64,000 nt of DNA from Limnanthes douglasii subsp. nivea (lineage: Eukaryota; Streptophyta; Magnoliopsida; Brassicales; Limnanthaceae): NCBI GenBank assembly GCA_036936605.1, contig JAUPFV010000004.1, forward strand, positions 124,249,706-124,313,705, read 5' to 3'. The notes beneath the pieces were generated by a model. The model was not told where the DNA came from, ran no database searches, and saw only the letters and a program-made list of their open reading frames with translations. Positions within the stretch are counted from its first letter, which is position 1; each line of letters starts with the position of its first letter. The position numbers and the translations under genes were made by a program. Of this stretch, positions 11,881-25,288 are shown one piece after another.

Positions 11881-14800
11881 CTTTAACTTTGCAACCTCGG
11901 CTTCAACTTTGGTATCATTATTTTTCAACAGATGACCAAAGATCAGTAATAAGTTTAGCCTTGGAAGCATTCATCTTTATAGATATACATAATTTTATAT
12001 TGTACATAAGTCACATTGTTCATTAAATTTTTCGAACTAACAACTAGCCAAGATGATGTCATCGGTATGCATCAATGCACTACTTAACCGTGACAACGCA
12101 AAATATTTTTTTATTTGGCTCTTCAGCCTTAGACAGAAGCTCAAGGTTCAACTATTTCTCCCTCTCTTGGCAAGCATCAAAATCATCTTTAATTTTTTGT
12201 CACTTTCAACATTGGTATCAAGGCATATTTCACATCATAGTCTAATTCTACAAGTTTAGCAGTAACATTAAGAATGGCCAATAGTCATAAATGTAAGATG
12301 CATATGCAAATTGGTTTGATAAAGCATGGTCAAACTTTTGAGAATATCCTGAAACACAAGACGACATATACATAATATATAATAAGTTTGTTTGCTACAA
12401 CATAAAACATGGAACTAAAAATAATAATAAAAAGAAAATTTCATATTACCTTAAACCAAAAATTCAAGTGCCTTTTAGCTAGTTCTACGAGAAAGAGATG
12501 GATGGGGAGTTCCTCTAGCTGGCCAACATAATAAAATGAGTTAAAATCCCAAGAATTTGGTCTAACGAGAAAATAAATGTTATTGAAATGGTCGTCTCGA
12601 GTGAAGATGTACCCAAGTTTGGCAAACCACGATTTAGATCCACAACCACGGTATCCATAACATTTGTACCTATGATGAAAAAAAATAGCATAACATATTA
12701 GGAAACGCTATAGGGATCATCATATGATGAAAGTTTATAGAATGGATAAAGTGTTCATACAAGTTTTGATAGTGACAACCACATCCTCCTCCACATTAAC
12801 GTTTTGGTTAGCTGTTTCACCAACCATACTATTCATCAATTTATGGGCTCACCTACTATAAGATCATATGCTTTAGAAACCTTATCAAATTTTTCATTAT
12901 CAACAGGGATGCCAACTCTGTAGATAAAACTTTTCAACCTTAGAAATACCTTTGCCTTTCATCTATCAAAATTAGTAGCAAAATAAGTCATCTTGATCTT
13001 GCTTGTTGGCCGCCTTAGCTTTATTTATTATATTTTATTTCATGGCATTAATATAAAGATTTAGCATAGAATATAATAGATCCTCATATCTCTACCAAAA
13101 CCAGGGATTGTCGACGCCAAAAGTCCATAAAAATAACTTTGTTAAATATCACACGAGAGAGGACGCTCATGGTTAATAAGTTTGAACCACCCATATCTTC
13201 ATATATAACTATGTTTGGAAAGAGAAACTTCTGGAAGATATGGTGCATGAGGTGAATCATCAACAATACTTAACCCCACGACAGTTTTTATAACAAATAT
13301 AATTGAAGAGTATAAGAATATGAACGAATTGAATGAGTACTCCGTTGCTTGCATGGTATCCAGATGTATACCATTTCCATCTAAATTGCTTTTAGTGTTA
13401 CTGATAATAGAGAATTATTACATCTATAAGTTGAAGCTTTTCGCCGCTTAAGGGACATATTGTCTTCCTCATTTTTGGCATCCTCATTAGAAATAGTAAG
13501 AAAATGACGCCATTTCTTATTTAAACCAAGGGTTCTTACAAAGATTAGTTTTCAAGATTCATATTCAACCGGTTTTGACCTATAAAGTATTAGAATGAGT
13601 AGCAAGTAATTTATTTGAACCTATGTAATTTGTTTTACTACACAGTTCTATTTTGGAACGCTTTCCAACTACCTTTGCTTCGGGAAATTTCTTTTATTCA
13701 TTGGATACTATTTCGTGAACTCTTTCTATGATATAGAATATTTATACACAATATCTTCCTTAACAGAAGCGCAAACAAAGAAACCTCCTCGTACAAAAAT
13801 ACTCAGCCATAATCCGATGTTAAACTATGATGAAGGAGTATGAGTGGGAAAATTCGTAAGCTTCTTCCACAAGGATAGTATACGCTTAGCAAGTACGTTC
13901 TTCCTTATTTTCATCAATATAAATATTCACAATATAGGATATAAGAAGAAAATTGTAAACCAAAATTAAACACATAAAATACAAATTTTAAATAATAAAT
14001 TAGGGTCAAGAAAGAAAAAACTTACGCTTGGAAACCCAATTCCGGTTGAAAGAATGATCTTCCATCTATACTTGTTCTCTCTGTTTTCGGAAACAAAAAA
14101 GAAATTTATACTACCACACTTTATTACAAAAGAGTAGGTCACTAGCGATCTTGGTGATTGTTTGCATAAAAAATTAAAAAAATGGGTTGATCTTTCACCA
14201 AAAAAAACCTTAAAATCAATAAAGAAATCTTTAGTCGAGAAGCGTTGATAAAAGCTTCTTGATAAAATTATAGCAAAAAAAAGAACAATCCAAGAATTTG
14301 GAAAGAGTTAGCTATGGCAGATGTTTGTCACATGGAATGTTTTCACAAACTTTGTAGAGAAAAAGAACCGAACCTTGTGATCAAGGCTATAACTGAAGAA
14401 AACCACTTCATCTTCACAAGTGTCGAATGGATTTTCCCCATTTATGGGAAACCTAACTTTCATGTCGTATGGAATCGCTTACTCGAACTGTTTTTTTCAC
14501 ATTCATCTTTGGTGAGATACCGATATGGATATTCAATAATTCTTCTGATGTGTGTTTTATTCAAACAATCATCCCATACCATTGGTAAATCTTGTCAACC
14601 ATCAATATGGCCTCCATTTTTACATCATATCGTTGTAACGCTCATACCTTTAATATAGAAGAAGCAAGATTAACGATGAGATGAATCACAACTTTGAACG
14701 ATTTATCCTTTTTGATTACCGTTCTTTACTTTTTCTTCTGAACTGTCTCACATGTTGGCTTATAAACCTTAATAATTTATTCGTAGTCAAAAGAACATTC

Positions 14801-15349
14801 TCTAAATACTAATATTTTAATTATTTTTTTCTATCAAATCACTTGTGATCCTCTCTCATTTTACCCATCTATAACACAAATTGAAATTTTGTTGTGACAA
14901 AAATAACAAATTAGAAATTGATTCAAGAAAATCAAGAAATCGAAGAAAGAATGAAGCAACAATAGAGTGAGAACTGAAGAAAGAAATTAAAATGATGACA
15001 AAAACGTGATTTAATGTATGAATTAATTTAAATTGCAAATTGAATGGCTTAGATTTAATGAAGTATGTAAGTCCAAGATTGTAAAAGATGAAGATGACAC
15101 ACACGTTTGCATAAAATAAGAAACTTTCCTACATATGTAAGCTTCTTTCAGCAACTCACATGTTTACCAAAATAACACAAATGGTCTCTCCAACTTCAAA
15201 AACTTTACCAAATTAAAATTAAATAGTAAACTCAAATCTTTTGAAAATGAGAAATTACATCCTCATAAATATCCAAACTTTATATCTTAAGACAAACTTG
15301 GTTGTTTTAAAAATTCATATATATTTTATTGTGATTTTCAACCCTTATC
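11881..15349. other. Unassigned DNA, possibly antisense-gene remnant
   Basis: No gene can be supported. Because the old gypsy element ends in its integrase region and related elements carry an antisense gene downstream of pol, part of 11,900-14,300 might be a remnant of such a gene on the minus strand. A minus-strand run starting MNASKAKLITDLW near 11,960 has helical character, but I could not align it to anything. A 114-codon open stretch on the plus strand at 14,314-14,658 is unrecognised and has no supporting context. Confidence 0.4.
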
Positions 15350-15357
15350 TTAGTCTT

Positions 15358-15895
15358 TAGGGATGGAAACAGGACAAATAGGGGAAGGGTATCTATATAC
15401 CCGATATCTAAACCAAAGTAAAAAAACCAAACCCGATACTCAAACCAAACCTGTCGGGTATTATAATCTTTATACAAAACTCAAACTCGCGGTTAAGGTT
15501 ATACACATGAATACTCGCGTACTACCCGCAGATGAAAACCTAAAATAATCACAAACCAAACTAAAATTTAATCGAATTTGAATCCAAAAATAATTTTTTA
15601 AAATAAATAAAATATACAAAAGAATATTAACATCAAATAAAAAAACTAAGATAAAAAATTATATCAACAAAAAATATTTCCTTATGTATAATTTTAGGAT
15701 GGAAACCTATGGTAACGGGTTCGGGACTGATGCCCGTCGTATGATAAATAAACCCAAAATCCAAACCAAACTCGAACATTTAGTAAAAAATAAAACGATA
15801 ACCCACATCCCTCTTGTTTTTATTTTTTGGTAATCTGTACCATTGGGTCAGTTCGTTTCGGATATCCATAATTTTGGGTAAAATTTTCATCCCTA
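15358..15895. mobile_element. hAT-like MITE, 538 bp
   Basis: The left end reads TAGGGATGGAAAC and the right end, complemented, reads TAGGGATGAAAAT, a short inverted repeat of hAT style. Subterminal sequence is rich in gggta/taccc words, as is common in such elements. Flanking 8-mers ttagtctt (15,350-15,357) and tcagtatt (15,896-15,903) match at 6 of 8 positions, which could be a decayed 8-bp target duplication. There is no coding capacity. A diverged relative lies at about 17,205-17,695. Confidence 0.6.
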
Positions 15896-15903
15896 TCAGT
15901 ATT

Positions 15904-17204
15904 CATCAAGACTAAGTGGCTTCTCAAGAATTTTTAAAGCGAAATCAAATCCAAAAAGCAAACCAATAACTTCAGAATTGAAGAATTGCAGAAGTGGATA
16001 GTCAACTGGCATATTCCTTCCTTCATCATTCTCTTCGAGTTGAGGGGAGTACTAGACTATATTTATACAAGTTTAGATGAAAAACATCTTGAGCTACCCA
16101 AAGATTCAAAGCAATATTAGTAGTCATTACTTCATCCTTCATTGATGACTAGGGGGTTACTCAACTACAATCAACAAAGAATTAAAGCATTCCAAAGCTA
16201 GTAGTAATAATAATTAAGTTAGTTAATGAGGAATATGTAGTACCATAGCATCCTAGTGACTCTTAGCAATAATTTTTTTTCTTTAGAAAAATAGAGTTTT
16301 TTATCCTAAATTGAGGTTTCGGGCATTAAACATTTTTAATGAGGCATGAATAATATAGTACGAACTAAATCAAAGACATCTCTTGTGATAGTTCCGCTAA
16401 GGTAAATTAGAATAACTAATTAAGAATTTAAGAGTCTAGCCGAAGACAGTTGACATAGATACTTCAGTATGTAAAAATGTAAAATATAATATCTTCAGAT
16501 ATGAAGTCAGATTCAAGTAAAATCTTAATCCAACACCACGAGATGCTTCAGCAAATGTAGCAGATACTTCAATCAATGTCAAATTCTTGGGACAATCAAA
16601 GCTACTCCTTCATTGTTACTCGCGTAGATATTATAGGGTTACTAGTAAAACGTTGTAAATAGTATGACACGTCTATATTGGTACATTAGTCATTTAAATA
16701 CTCAAAGTCAAGGAGACTTAGTCGAAGATTTGCTAATATGTAATATTTAGGTATATATGATACAATAACATAAACGTTTCCTCTTATATAAGAGATATCT
16801 TGTGTAACTACAAAATCTATAAATATAGACACGATGACAATGGAGCAAAGTCATACTTAAAAGTTCCTATCAACCATGAATAGAATATATAATTTTTTAA
16901 TATCTTTATCGTTCAATATTTATCACATATGTTGTTTTTATTCTTTTATTCTATTGCAGATCACTTGTGACTTCAAATAAAAAAAATCGTTACTAATTTT
17001 TTACATCACGATCAAATCACATATTGTGATAAGTTTAATATAAATTCGAATTAAGTTAAATTTATTATAATAAAATAAATACTAATTTAATATATATTTA
17101 TATTGTATTTTGGAATGATAAATTAATATATATATATATAACTAATTCTATTTAAAACATTTTATTTAAAATCCGTAAATACAATATTTTTACTAAAGAT
17201 AGAT
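15904..17204. other. Intergenic DNA, no gene recognised
   Basis: AT-rich sequence without recognisable coding or structural features. A phrase near 16,670-16,830 (gtacattagtcatttaaatactcaaagtc ... ataagagatatct) resembles one at about 6,450-6,560, so both may derive from the same old repeat. Confidence 0.5.
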
Positions 17205-17695
17205 AACGGGATGGATCTGGAATGAGTATCCATGCATCCGATATTTGGACCGATAACAAAACCTATTCGAACCAAATATGATAGATGTTCAAATTTTTAT
17301 GCAAAACCAATACATCGGATCTTGGAATATATGGGCATGAAATTTCAAAATAATTATCTGAACTAAACTAATATTTAATCGTATTTGAGTCTAAACATAA
17401 AATTTAAAAATAAATACAATTACTTAAAATAATATTAATATTAAATCAAGACAAAAACAAAAACTTTATTTTGAATATAATTTTAACGGATACTTAGGGT
17501 AGTAGGTTTGAAATGGATACCCATGATATGATATATAAACTTAAAATCCGAAGTAAATCTAAACTTACGGTAAAAAAACAAAAACCACAACTCAATCAAA
17601 CTTTTGATTATTTTTTCGAATAATCCATACGATCAGATCATTTACAAATTCAAATAAAACTATTCTCCCAAATTATGGATTTTTATCACGATATA
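17205..17695. repeat. Diverged relative of the hAT-like MITE
   Basis: The order of recognisable pieces follows the 15,358-15,895 element: gggatgga near the left end, then a gagtatccatg-like segment, a central a/t-rich run with taaaataatattaatattaaat, and aattatggatttttatc near the right end. Ends are too decayed to define termini or a target duplication. Confidence 0.4.
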
Positions 17696-19627
17696 ATAAC
17701 AAACATACTAATATCTTCGGTTTAACGATTCTATCTTATATTTTATTACTTAAAATTTATTAATAAATTAGTTATTTATATAACAAATACTCATTTATTT
17801 ATATATGTATATATATATATATTTAATTTTATTTAATATAACATATTTAATCACTAAAATATGATTTATAGTCTTGGAATTTAATATTATTTCCAGTAGT
17901 TAAAAAATAAAAGAGCATATGACAAAAAATTGATTAAAAATAGTTGATATTAATTATATTACGAGTATGAGATATTTATTTAATATTTGAAGTAAAAATT
18001 TCAAAAAAAATTATTAACATTTATAATTTCATCCGTAACTAATTAAATTGATTTTTTTAACACGTAAAAAACTTTTATTAAAAAATAAATAAATTGTTTA
18101 CATAATATATTAAAATACTATTATTTTATAGTATAGTATAATTACATTTATTAGAATTATTGCTCCTTGATAAAGGAGACGGTCATCTCCAATGATTTGT
18201 TGAAGCTACTAGTATAGGTGTAATAACTTGATCAACAAGTTTATCAACAATAAAGTCTCAATAGAACAACATCAACTCCATGAACTCGTACATCATCTTG
18301 AATCTTAACTAGGTTAAGATCATCTAACATGCCTGATAGAATTATATGTGAAGATCAGCAATGAATATGCAAAATCCGCAATTGATATTGCATAGTACAC
18401 ACTGTTTTAATATTGTAACATTAGAATCTAATATGACTGCATGTTCTCATCAAAGTATTAGTATTTGGACAATATGGCAAAAATCTTATAAGTTTTAATT
18501 ATTTTCAAACCTTAGATAACAAGTGTTAATGCTTCCAAGAATAGCTGCGGTCTTAAGAGGATTGGGCATGTGGTTGTTATAATTTGTTGGGTTTATTTTG
18601 GGTTGGGGGTAGATTGATGAAGTGTTTAGAAAATGTTTCACTAATTTTGGGGTGTTTTGTGTTTAATGTGGAGAGCAGAGAGATAATTAAGTTGTCTACT
18701 AGTATTAAATTCTCATCACCCTCGTTAATGAGAGTGGTTAAGGTATTTATATCTACATTACTGACCAATTGGTTTATCGGGTCGGGTTATGAAACCGGGT
18801 TGAATTCAAAGGCACATTAGTCTTAAGTTGATTAGCAAATAATTTAGTCAAAAGTTAATACATTTGTCTTGTTTGGATTTTTAGTGGTGTGATATGGTCT
18901 GAATTGCCCCTCTTTGGACAGGTGCATTTTGCTAAAGTATAGTGATCGAAATATCCAAACTCACAACTAATAATCATGCTTCATTTCACATTTAAGAGTC
19001 CAACAAGCAAGCATTTGCCTGATTTTAGATTATAGAGATATTAAGTTTAAATTTCTACAACATTTTAATATTGGCTCCAAATACCAAGAGAAAAGGTCAG
19101 ATGTTAACATTTCAACAAAAATTACTGAAATTTGTTTCATCGTTAATATTTTTATAGCCATTTTGAAGACAAATGATAATGTTATCTAACAAAGTTATGC
19201 AATCAGCAACGCGGTTGCATGTTATCTAATCCACCATTTAGATATCCTTTTCAATTTATAATTAAAAATATTTAAATCCTAACCAAACCAAATATTATAT
19301 GCTGTTTTTCTTTTTTAATATAAAAAAATAAAAAAAAAATCAAAACAAAAATCGGTTTCCAATACGGAACGATATTCTGTCTAAAGAAATGTGGGTATTG
19401 GTTTTGACATATGAGGTTTGTATGAACAAAAATATCAAATTTGTGTATTTAAAGCGTGAGAGGTTTTCTAATTTAGGATTTAAAAAAAAATACTTTCCTT
19501 TGCAATTAATATATTAATAATACTACATATCGACATGAAAGAAAAATTAAATCCAAAAATAATTGGAAATACAGATAACTTATATACCCTTTTAATTTTC
19601 TTCAACAACATGTTGCGTTTACAAAAT
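17696..19627. other. AT-rich intergenic DNA, no gene recognised
   Basis: A (TA)n-type tract lies near 17,803-17,822. Open stretches at 18,577-18,820 on both strands overlap one another and show no domain. Confidence 0.55.
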
Positions 19628-19636
19628 CATATTAAA

Positions 19637-19790
19637 GCCCTCCAAAAACTAGCCGAGTTGGTTGAGTATGACATTTTTATGATCAAAAGATTATGAGTTC
19701 GAGTCTTTCTACATACGCTTTTTCGGCTGAGCCTGTCACCTTGTGTGCACTCTGAATAACGGCTGCGGGTTTTCTCCGAAAAAAAAAAAC
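19637..19790 (+). mobile_element. tRNA-derived SINE, full 5' end, internally deleted
   Basis: The head carries TAGCCGAGTTGG (19,650-19,661), an exact fit to the RNA polymerase III A box pattern TRGCNNAGYNGG, and gagttcgagtc 44 bp downstream, a near-fit to the B box GGTTCGANNCC. The unit ends in ctccg followed by poly(A). Identical 9-bp flanks catattaaa (19,628-19,636 and 19,791-19,799) are its target duplication. Compared with the second copy at 25,289, about 65 bp are missing between cttgtgtg and gcactctga. It moves by borrowed LINE machinery and encodes nothing. Confidence 0.85.
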
Positions 19791-19799
19791 CATATTAAA

Positions 19800-21264
19800 A
19801 TTGTGCCTTTGTATTGCTATTTGGTCATGAAAAAACAACTTGTGTGTTAGGTCACCCTCACATAAGCCTCTGGGTATACTTTTGAAAAGTATTATACAAT
19901 GTGATATGAAATAGTAAATTACATTAGAAATGTGGTTTCGATTTAGTTCTCTCTCATTATACAACCTCGATATTTGGTCATGTAATAAACGTTCTTCGTG
20001 TTAGGTCACTCTCACATTATCTCTGCATATCTTCGCGATAAGTTCCGATCGAATTAAATAAAGATATGGTATTATATAGTAAATGCGAATATATAAATTG
20101 TACACTGTTACACCTAATTCTCATAACATTATAGGACAGACATATCCAAATAATTTTGGATGGACCATGAGCTGTACTATTTTGTCTATTAACAAAGAGT
20201 ACAAGACAGACTGAAAATGGAAATAATAAGCAATTAACTATTTATTATTCTTTTACCAAATAATGGAGCTAGTAATAAATGAATGATAACATACACTTTT
20301 TTGTTTTGAAATTATTGAAAGAAAAAAAATTCTCTTTGTTTGTTTGGTTGTTTTATTTTCCAATTGATAGGATGAAAAAAAGTTGGGAAATTATTTATCT
20401 TCTTGTTATTAAATTATATTTCAGAAGTGTGATTATTTGATTATTTTAAGTGATAATCCGCATTTTGATGTACAACAGAAATTTATCTCAGAGTAATATT
20501 TTCTATTTTTCAAAAGAAATTAAAAAATTAAAAATGAATCTCTAAATTATTGTATGTATTTTGTAAAATAATTTTGAACAATAATAATAATATATATATT
20601 TATTATTTTTTAAAATCCATAAATAAAATTTTTGTTGTATGATTACGGTAGGATATATGATAAGATTGACATAAATATATATACATAGTGGGGTGGTCCA
20701 TAGTTGGAAAAAGTGTTAAATTCTCTTAATTTCTGGTTAGAGGTCAAAATAATGGGGAAATAGATGTGGCAAATTGCATTTGAAAATTTAATCCCCTGTT
20801 GTACATGCTCTTAAATGTAATTAAATACGTTGAGATATTGACATAGAGAATGGAAAAGACGAAAGCGATATTGCCGAAAGTATTGTCCTTTCCTTACTCG
20901 AATGGGTTGGTTTGTAAAAGCTGACATAAAATGAAAAAGTTTCAATTTCTGAACTTCAGAGAGTGGCTCTTACTGTGAGAGAAAGGAGTCAAAGGACTAT
21001 AATTCATATGGGCTGTAGCGGAACAGGAGACAAAAGTGAATTAGGGGGCCTATGTTCTTTGGTTCGTATAAGTTGTACTGGAGTTTCCAAAGGAAAAAAA
21101 CTGTTTTAGAGGAAATTATAAACCGTGAATTCTATTTTTTTTTTCTGAAAAGTTACTCCCATATATTTTCAATTCAAAAGTGAAAAACATAGAAACCATT
21201 ATAGTAGAATCCATTAAATAGCTTGTTCCTGGAATTACCTAGTTCATTTAAGCCTAGTTCGCCG
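19800..21264. other. 3' flank of the Maf gene, no other gene
   Basis: AT-rich. It includes the untranslated downstream region of the minus-strand Maf gene immediately left of 21,265, but the poly(A) site could not be fixed. No other gene was seen. Confidence 0.5.
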
Positions 21265-24200
21265 CTAGAGAACGGCTGTTACAAGTTTCTGGAGGATGGC
21301 TTTAGGGAGTCCCATTACACTGTCAGTTGTTCCTACCTGCAAAGAGTGCCTTCAATCATTAATTAAAGGGTTTATAGCCCAGTAATGGAGCTTTCTTCGA
21401 GACCATGAGAAATTAAAAAAAATGATGGAGATAGTAGCCTTACCCAACAAGTAATTATATTCCTGTTATCAGTATGTCATTTGAAGGTAAAGTTGGGTAC
21501 ATGTTTTTAAACATTTTTTTCAATAATTAGAGAATATATTTGAGTAAACAAAATTTTCAGTAGTCCAAAGTCCAAAGATAAATTTCAATAGTTTGTGAAC
21601 AAATGTCATTAGTCTGAAAATTCGTTGCTAAAACTTTAAGTTACTGAAGTTTGTTCTTAAACTATTAAAATTGTGGTTTGTTCACGAACTACAAAAAATA
21701 TCAGCGGTATGTTGTAGGTGGCGACCCCTGTTTTCAGGGTCATAAGCGCTTAAGAAGTTTGATGGCTTATTTATACACCCTATAGTGTTAGATCTGGTTC
21801 TTATTAAGGCCAATAATCTACAAATACATTAAATAATTCTCCACAACCAAGAACAGCAAGTAATGAGAAGAGGTTTTCTGGTATGTGGATTATAAGCTGA
21901 AAAGCTCGCTTAATAAGCTGTTAACAAAAATTAGCTTTAAAGAAAAAATCCCAAGGTGAAAGGAATTAGCTTCTAAGTTAAATATCGATAAACCAGTAAG
22001 AGAGCCGGTAAACTAACCACTTCTTTGATGTATGGCAATACTAATGGATTTTCAATAAGAAGTGCCCCGGCAACTTTAAGCACCATTCCCTCTTCTATCT
22101 GAGAATTAAGAAAGAAATGTTGATAACAAAACTCGTTTCTCTGTACGCACGAGAAACACAGACTGGTGCTAAGTAAATTGTTACCAGCTTCTCAATGGTT
22201 TCTTCTGGTATTTTGTGGAAATAAATCTGCATACCATCATTATCAATGAAACGATTGTTAGAATGAATAAACACAGAGTGCATTAGCATAATTACAATAA
22301 TCAGCTTTCATGTTTCTACCTTGAATTTACTATAATCAGCTGATTCCAAAATATTAACAACATTTAAAAAAATGAAATTAAACTTCAAATAAAATTTTAA
22401 AAACTACATAGTTCCATGTTTAGAAATTGAAGCATTGTAATATGTTATAGATGAAGTTCTCTCCCCAAAACCAAATGATATCTGGCATCTGGTATAGGTT
22501 CAAACTAATGGATGGGTTGATGCCTTCAACTTAATTGGATTTTAGGCTTATAAACAAAAAGATTGTGTTTGGCTGGATCTGTCTTTTTCATATTGAATTA
22601 AGTTACTCTTTTAGGTTTATAAGATCCAAAAGCAGCGCATTCATAGAAAGCACATTTCACATTTAAATGTTGAGTTTGATATTCATTTCATACTAATACT
22701 TTCGTTTTGAACTTTGAAAGTTGGCTTTTTACTAGACACCAAACAACTATGACCTTTTTAAAAAGTTTGTTTTTTCTATATAATTACTATAAGCTATTCA
22801 CCAGACAGACTTAAACATATGCACAATATTTTACCTCCACTATGTCGCAGTCTCCTTTTCTTAACCCGGTTTTAAGATTTGTAACAAGCACTGAACTCAC
22901 AGTTGCAGCATGCCCTCTGGAATAGCCTGTGATCCATGTACTAAGTATCCTCAAAGCTTTGACGATATAAACTAGCAAAAAAATACGGGAGCACATATGA
23001 ATAAAAACCTCTTATGAAGTCTCGTGCTTCTTTTTCGTCAGATGGTTTCTCCCTGATTATACCTTCATAGACCACCACCTCAAGATTATAACACAGTAAC
23101 AGATAGTCGTTAGACATGTAAATTTCATTTTCTCATACTAAAAAATATACTAAACATTTCTCTTGGTATCAAAAGGCTAAGAGAGCACATTTCCTCGTAA
23201 ACCTACAATGTTCATTTTTCAGGTACAAAGGTATATATAGTTGGCTTTGAATGCTAGTTACATCCCTGACTTTAAAATGTCACACATCTGAAACTAATTT
23301 CTTTAGTGATTTTCATAATTAAGGAGTTTACTAGTATAACGTTTGATAAATGGAGGACCACTAGCATAACATTCTGAAATCAGGAGACTGAATTCCTAAA
23401 TGACTCCTATTCAGTGAGCTTACGAGCATTCAAAGCCATGAGTTGTACCTTGACTTTAAAATATATTAGGTATAAATTACACGGGGAACGACTCTAAAGC
23501 CATTAATTGTCTGTTGAAGGACTAAATTCTTGAATTACTCATAGTCGGTTTGGACTAACCATCATTCAAAGCCATGAATTGTCCATTGACTTTTGCAAAT
23601 GGTTAAATTTGGCAAATTACAAAGGTAACGAATCTAAACCTATGACCTGATGAAGGAAAATAAAGGTAGATAAGCGAAAGGTTTTCCCTAGAATCCAGGT
23701 GTCCGGGACATTTTTTTTCATAAGTGGAAAAATGTCATGAACCAACTGAAGATAAATATGTGAAAATACACTAAAAGGATTGTTCAGTACCTGATCACAC
23801 GTAATCAATAACGTTGGTTCAGCTTCCTCTAAGCGGTCTCCCGTGGGAATCTTCTGCAAAATTGCTTTAGCCTGCGAATGAACAAAGTAAGTGACAGCAA
23901 AACTGAAAGTAACAAAAACTATACAACTCCATAAGACCCTAAGTATTTGACTTTGCATTAGAAAGACAAGATAAATACTTGCTTCACTATTTAGCTACCA
24001 TAGGGTTCGGTACCATCTTGCATCAACTAAGTTTAAATTTAATAAACCGAACCAAAAATGAATCTTCTGGTTCTTCCCATAACTAACTTCACACAACCAT
24101 AAATATCAAATCAGGCATAATTCGGAGAAAATGTCTGATTTTCTCCAGAGCAAACACAAACTAAAAACTGTATATCAACTCATGTTCCTCAGAAACCAAC

Positions 24201-24638
24201 AATTATCAGATTTTACAAGAACATAGACAGGTATTTACCTTTGCCTCAGCCAATGCGGTAACCAACTCTTCCGGACTTTCCTTTCGTATAGACTTCTCAT
24301 CAATATCGGCAGTCTAACAAAACAAGAACTCACTCGAAATTTATATACAAACACTATCTCCATAGGTACACGAAATGGGAAAACATAAAGAAAGTTACCA
24401 TTATGGTAAACTCATGTCCCATATCAGCTAATATCTGCCTTCGAGCCATCGAAGATGATCCCAGAATCAACTGCAATGTTAATATATTAGATGATAAACG
24501 AACTTAACAATTCATGCTCCGTTTCGAAACATCGCAGACGGATTAGCTTACAACTGTATACAAAGTTAAGTAGTAGTGAACCGAGCAAAGATGGAGAGAA
24601 AGAAAACGAACCTTGAATTTGCTAGAATTCATTTCCAT
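21265..24638 (-). CDS. Maf-like nucleotide pyrophosphatase, nine exons, intact
   Basis: Predicted product of 203 residues of the Maf/Ham1-like fold. Maf proteins hydrolyse non-canonical or selected nucleoside triphosphates to the monophosphate and pyrophosphate, acting as house-cleaning enzymes. Exons (minus strand): 24,638-24,612; 24,470-24,399; 24,313-24,239; 23,871-23,791; 23,078-23,009; 22,926-22,835; 22,226-22,185; 22,098-22,018; 21,336-21,265. All introns are GT..AG and the phases join to 612 bp ending in TAG. Motifs seen: LILGSSSMARR near the N-terminus (family SxSxxR substrate loop), DEKSIRKE, LLITCDQVVVYEG with the conserved Asp and REKP, GYSRGHAATVSS, KVAGALLIENP, and GTTDSVMGLP near the C-terminus. 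Length equals the usual plant family size. TCDQ in place of the bacterial ADT is, as I recall, shared by one Arabidopsis subclass. There is no targeting peptide, so it is probably cytosolic. ATG 24,638 is the first in frame; a second Met follows two codons later. Confidence 0.95.
23240..23640. repeat. Diffuse internal repeats in Maf intron 4
   Basis: Within the 712-bp intron between exons 4 and 5, phrases such as attcaaagccatga(g/a)ttgt and tgactttaaaat recur two or three times (about 23,270, 23,430-23,460 and 23,565-23,590). They look like a decayed local tandem duplication that lengthened this intron. Confidence 0.5.
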
Positions 24639-24920
24639 TTCTCTTCAGGAGTTTTTATCGAAGGGAGGTAGAGGGACGATTCAATCACACATAGTTGTTG
24701 GTTAGTTTCTCCGGCTGATTTCTCTCTTCTTCCGATTTGAATTTTTTAAGAGGTTTTGCTCAAAGTAAAGAGTTTAGATGTCATCGGGAAGTAAAACGGG
24801 TTGGGTCGAGAGCCCAACCTGAACCCACGTCTATACCTTTGCTCAGTGGTAAGCAATAAGTGTGAGCGTTAAAAAATGGACTAGCCCAATCTTAATCGTG
24901 GTGTATAATAAATGGACGAA
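24639..24920. promoter_or_regulatory. Upstream region of the Maf gene
   Basis: Contains the probable 5' untranslated region on the minus strand, with pyrimidine-rich ctctcttcttcc near 24,721-24,740 (plus-strand sense). No unambiguous TATA box at the expected distance was identified, so the transcription start is not assigned. Confidence 0.4.
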
Positions 24921-25036
24921 ATGGGTAGCAACCAGTTATATCTTCCAAAATTGATATTTAATTATTTATTTATAAAAAATGGGTAGCAACCAGTTATATC
25001 TTCCAAAATTGATATTTAATTATTTATTTATAAAAA
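24921..25036. repeat. Perfect 58-bp tandem duplication
   Basis: Bases 24,921-24,978 are repeated without change at 24,979-25,036, each copy starting atgggtagcaac. Perfect identity indicates a recent local duplication. No coding role. Confidence 0.9.
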
Positions 25037-25288
25037 ATGGGCACTATTTTTTTGTTTTATTGCAGTTTCGTTATTATGAATGGCTAACGTTTATAGATAG
25101 GGTGAGACTATATATCCAAAACCAATCAAATTTCAATTTTGAATTCATCTGTATTGCTGATACAAAACTTTGGATAGGTATAGCATTATCCATATTATAT
25201 ATATACTAAATTATATTATATATATACTAAATTGGTTTTGGATAAATATAGCATTATCCATATTATATATACACTAAACTAAAACACG

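Noticed and set aside
14314..14658. A 114-codon plus-strand frame as a gene
   Set aside because: No recognisable domain, no splice or promoter context, and it is surrounded by decayed transposon DNA. Chance open frame or remnant.
19637..19710. A functional tRNA gene at the SINE head
   Set aside because: The A and B boxes match, but no cloverleaf with paired acceptor and anticodon stems can be drawn, and the target duplication and poly(A) show that it is a SINE.
23617..23958. A 113-codon minus-strand frame as a separate protein
   Set aside because: It is exon 4 of the Maf gene read through into both flanking introns.
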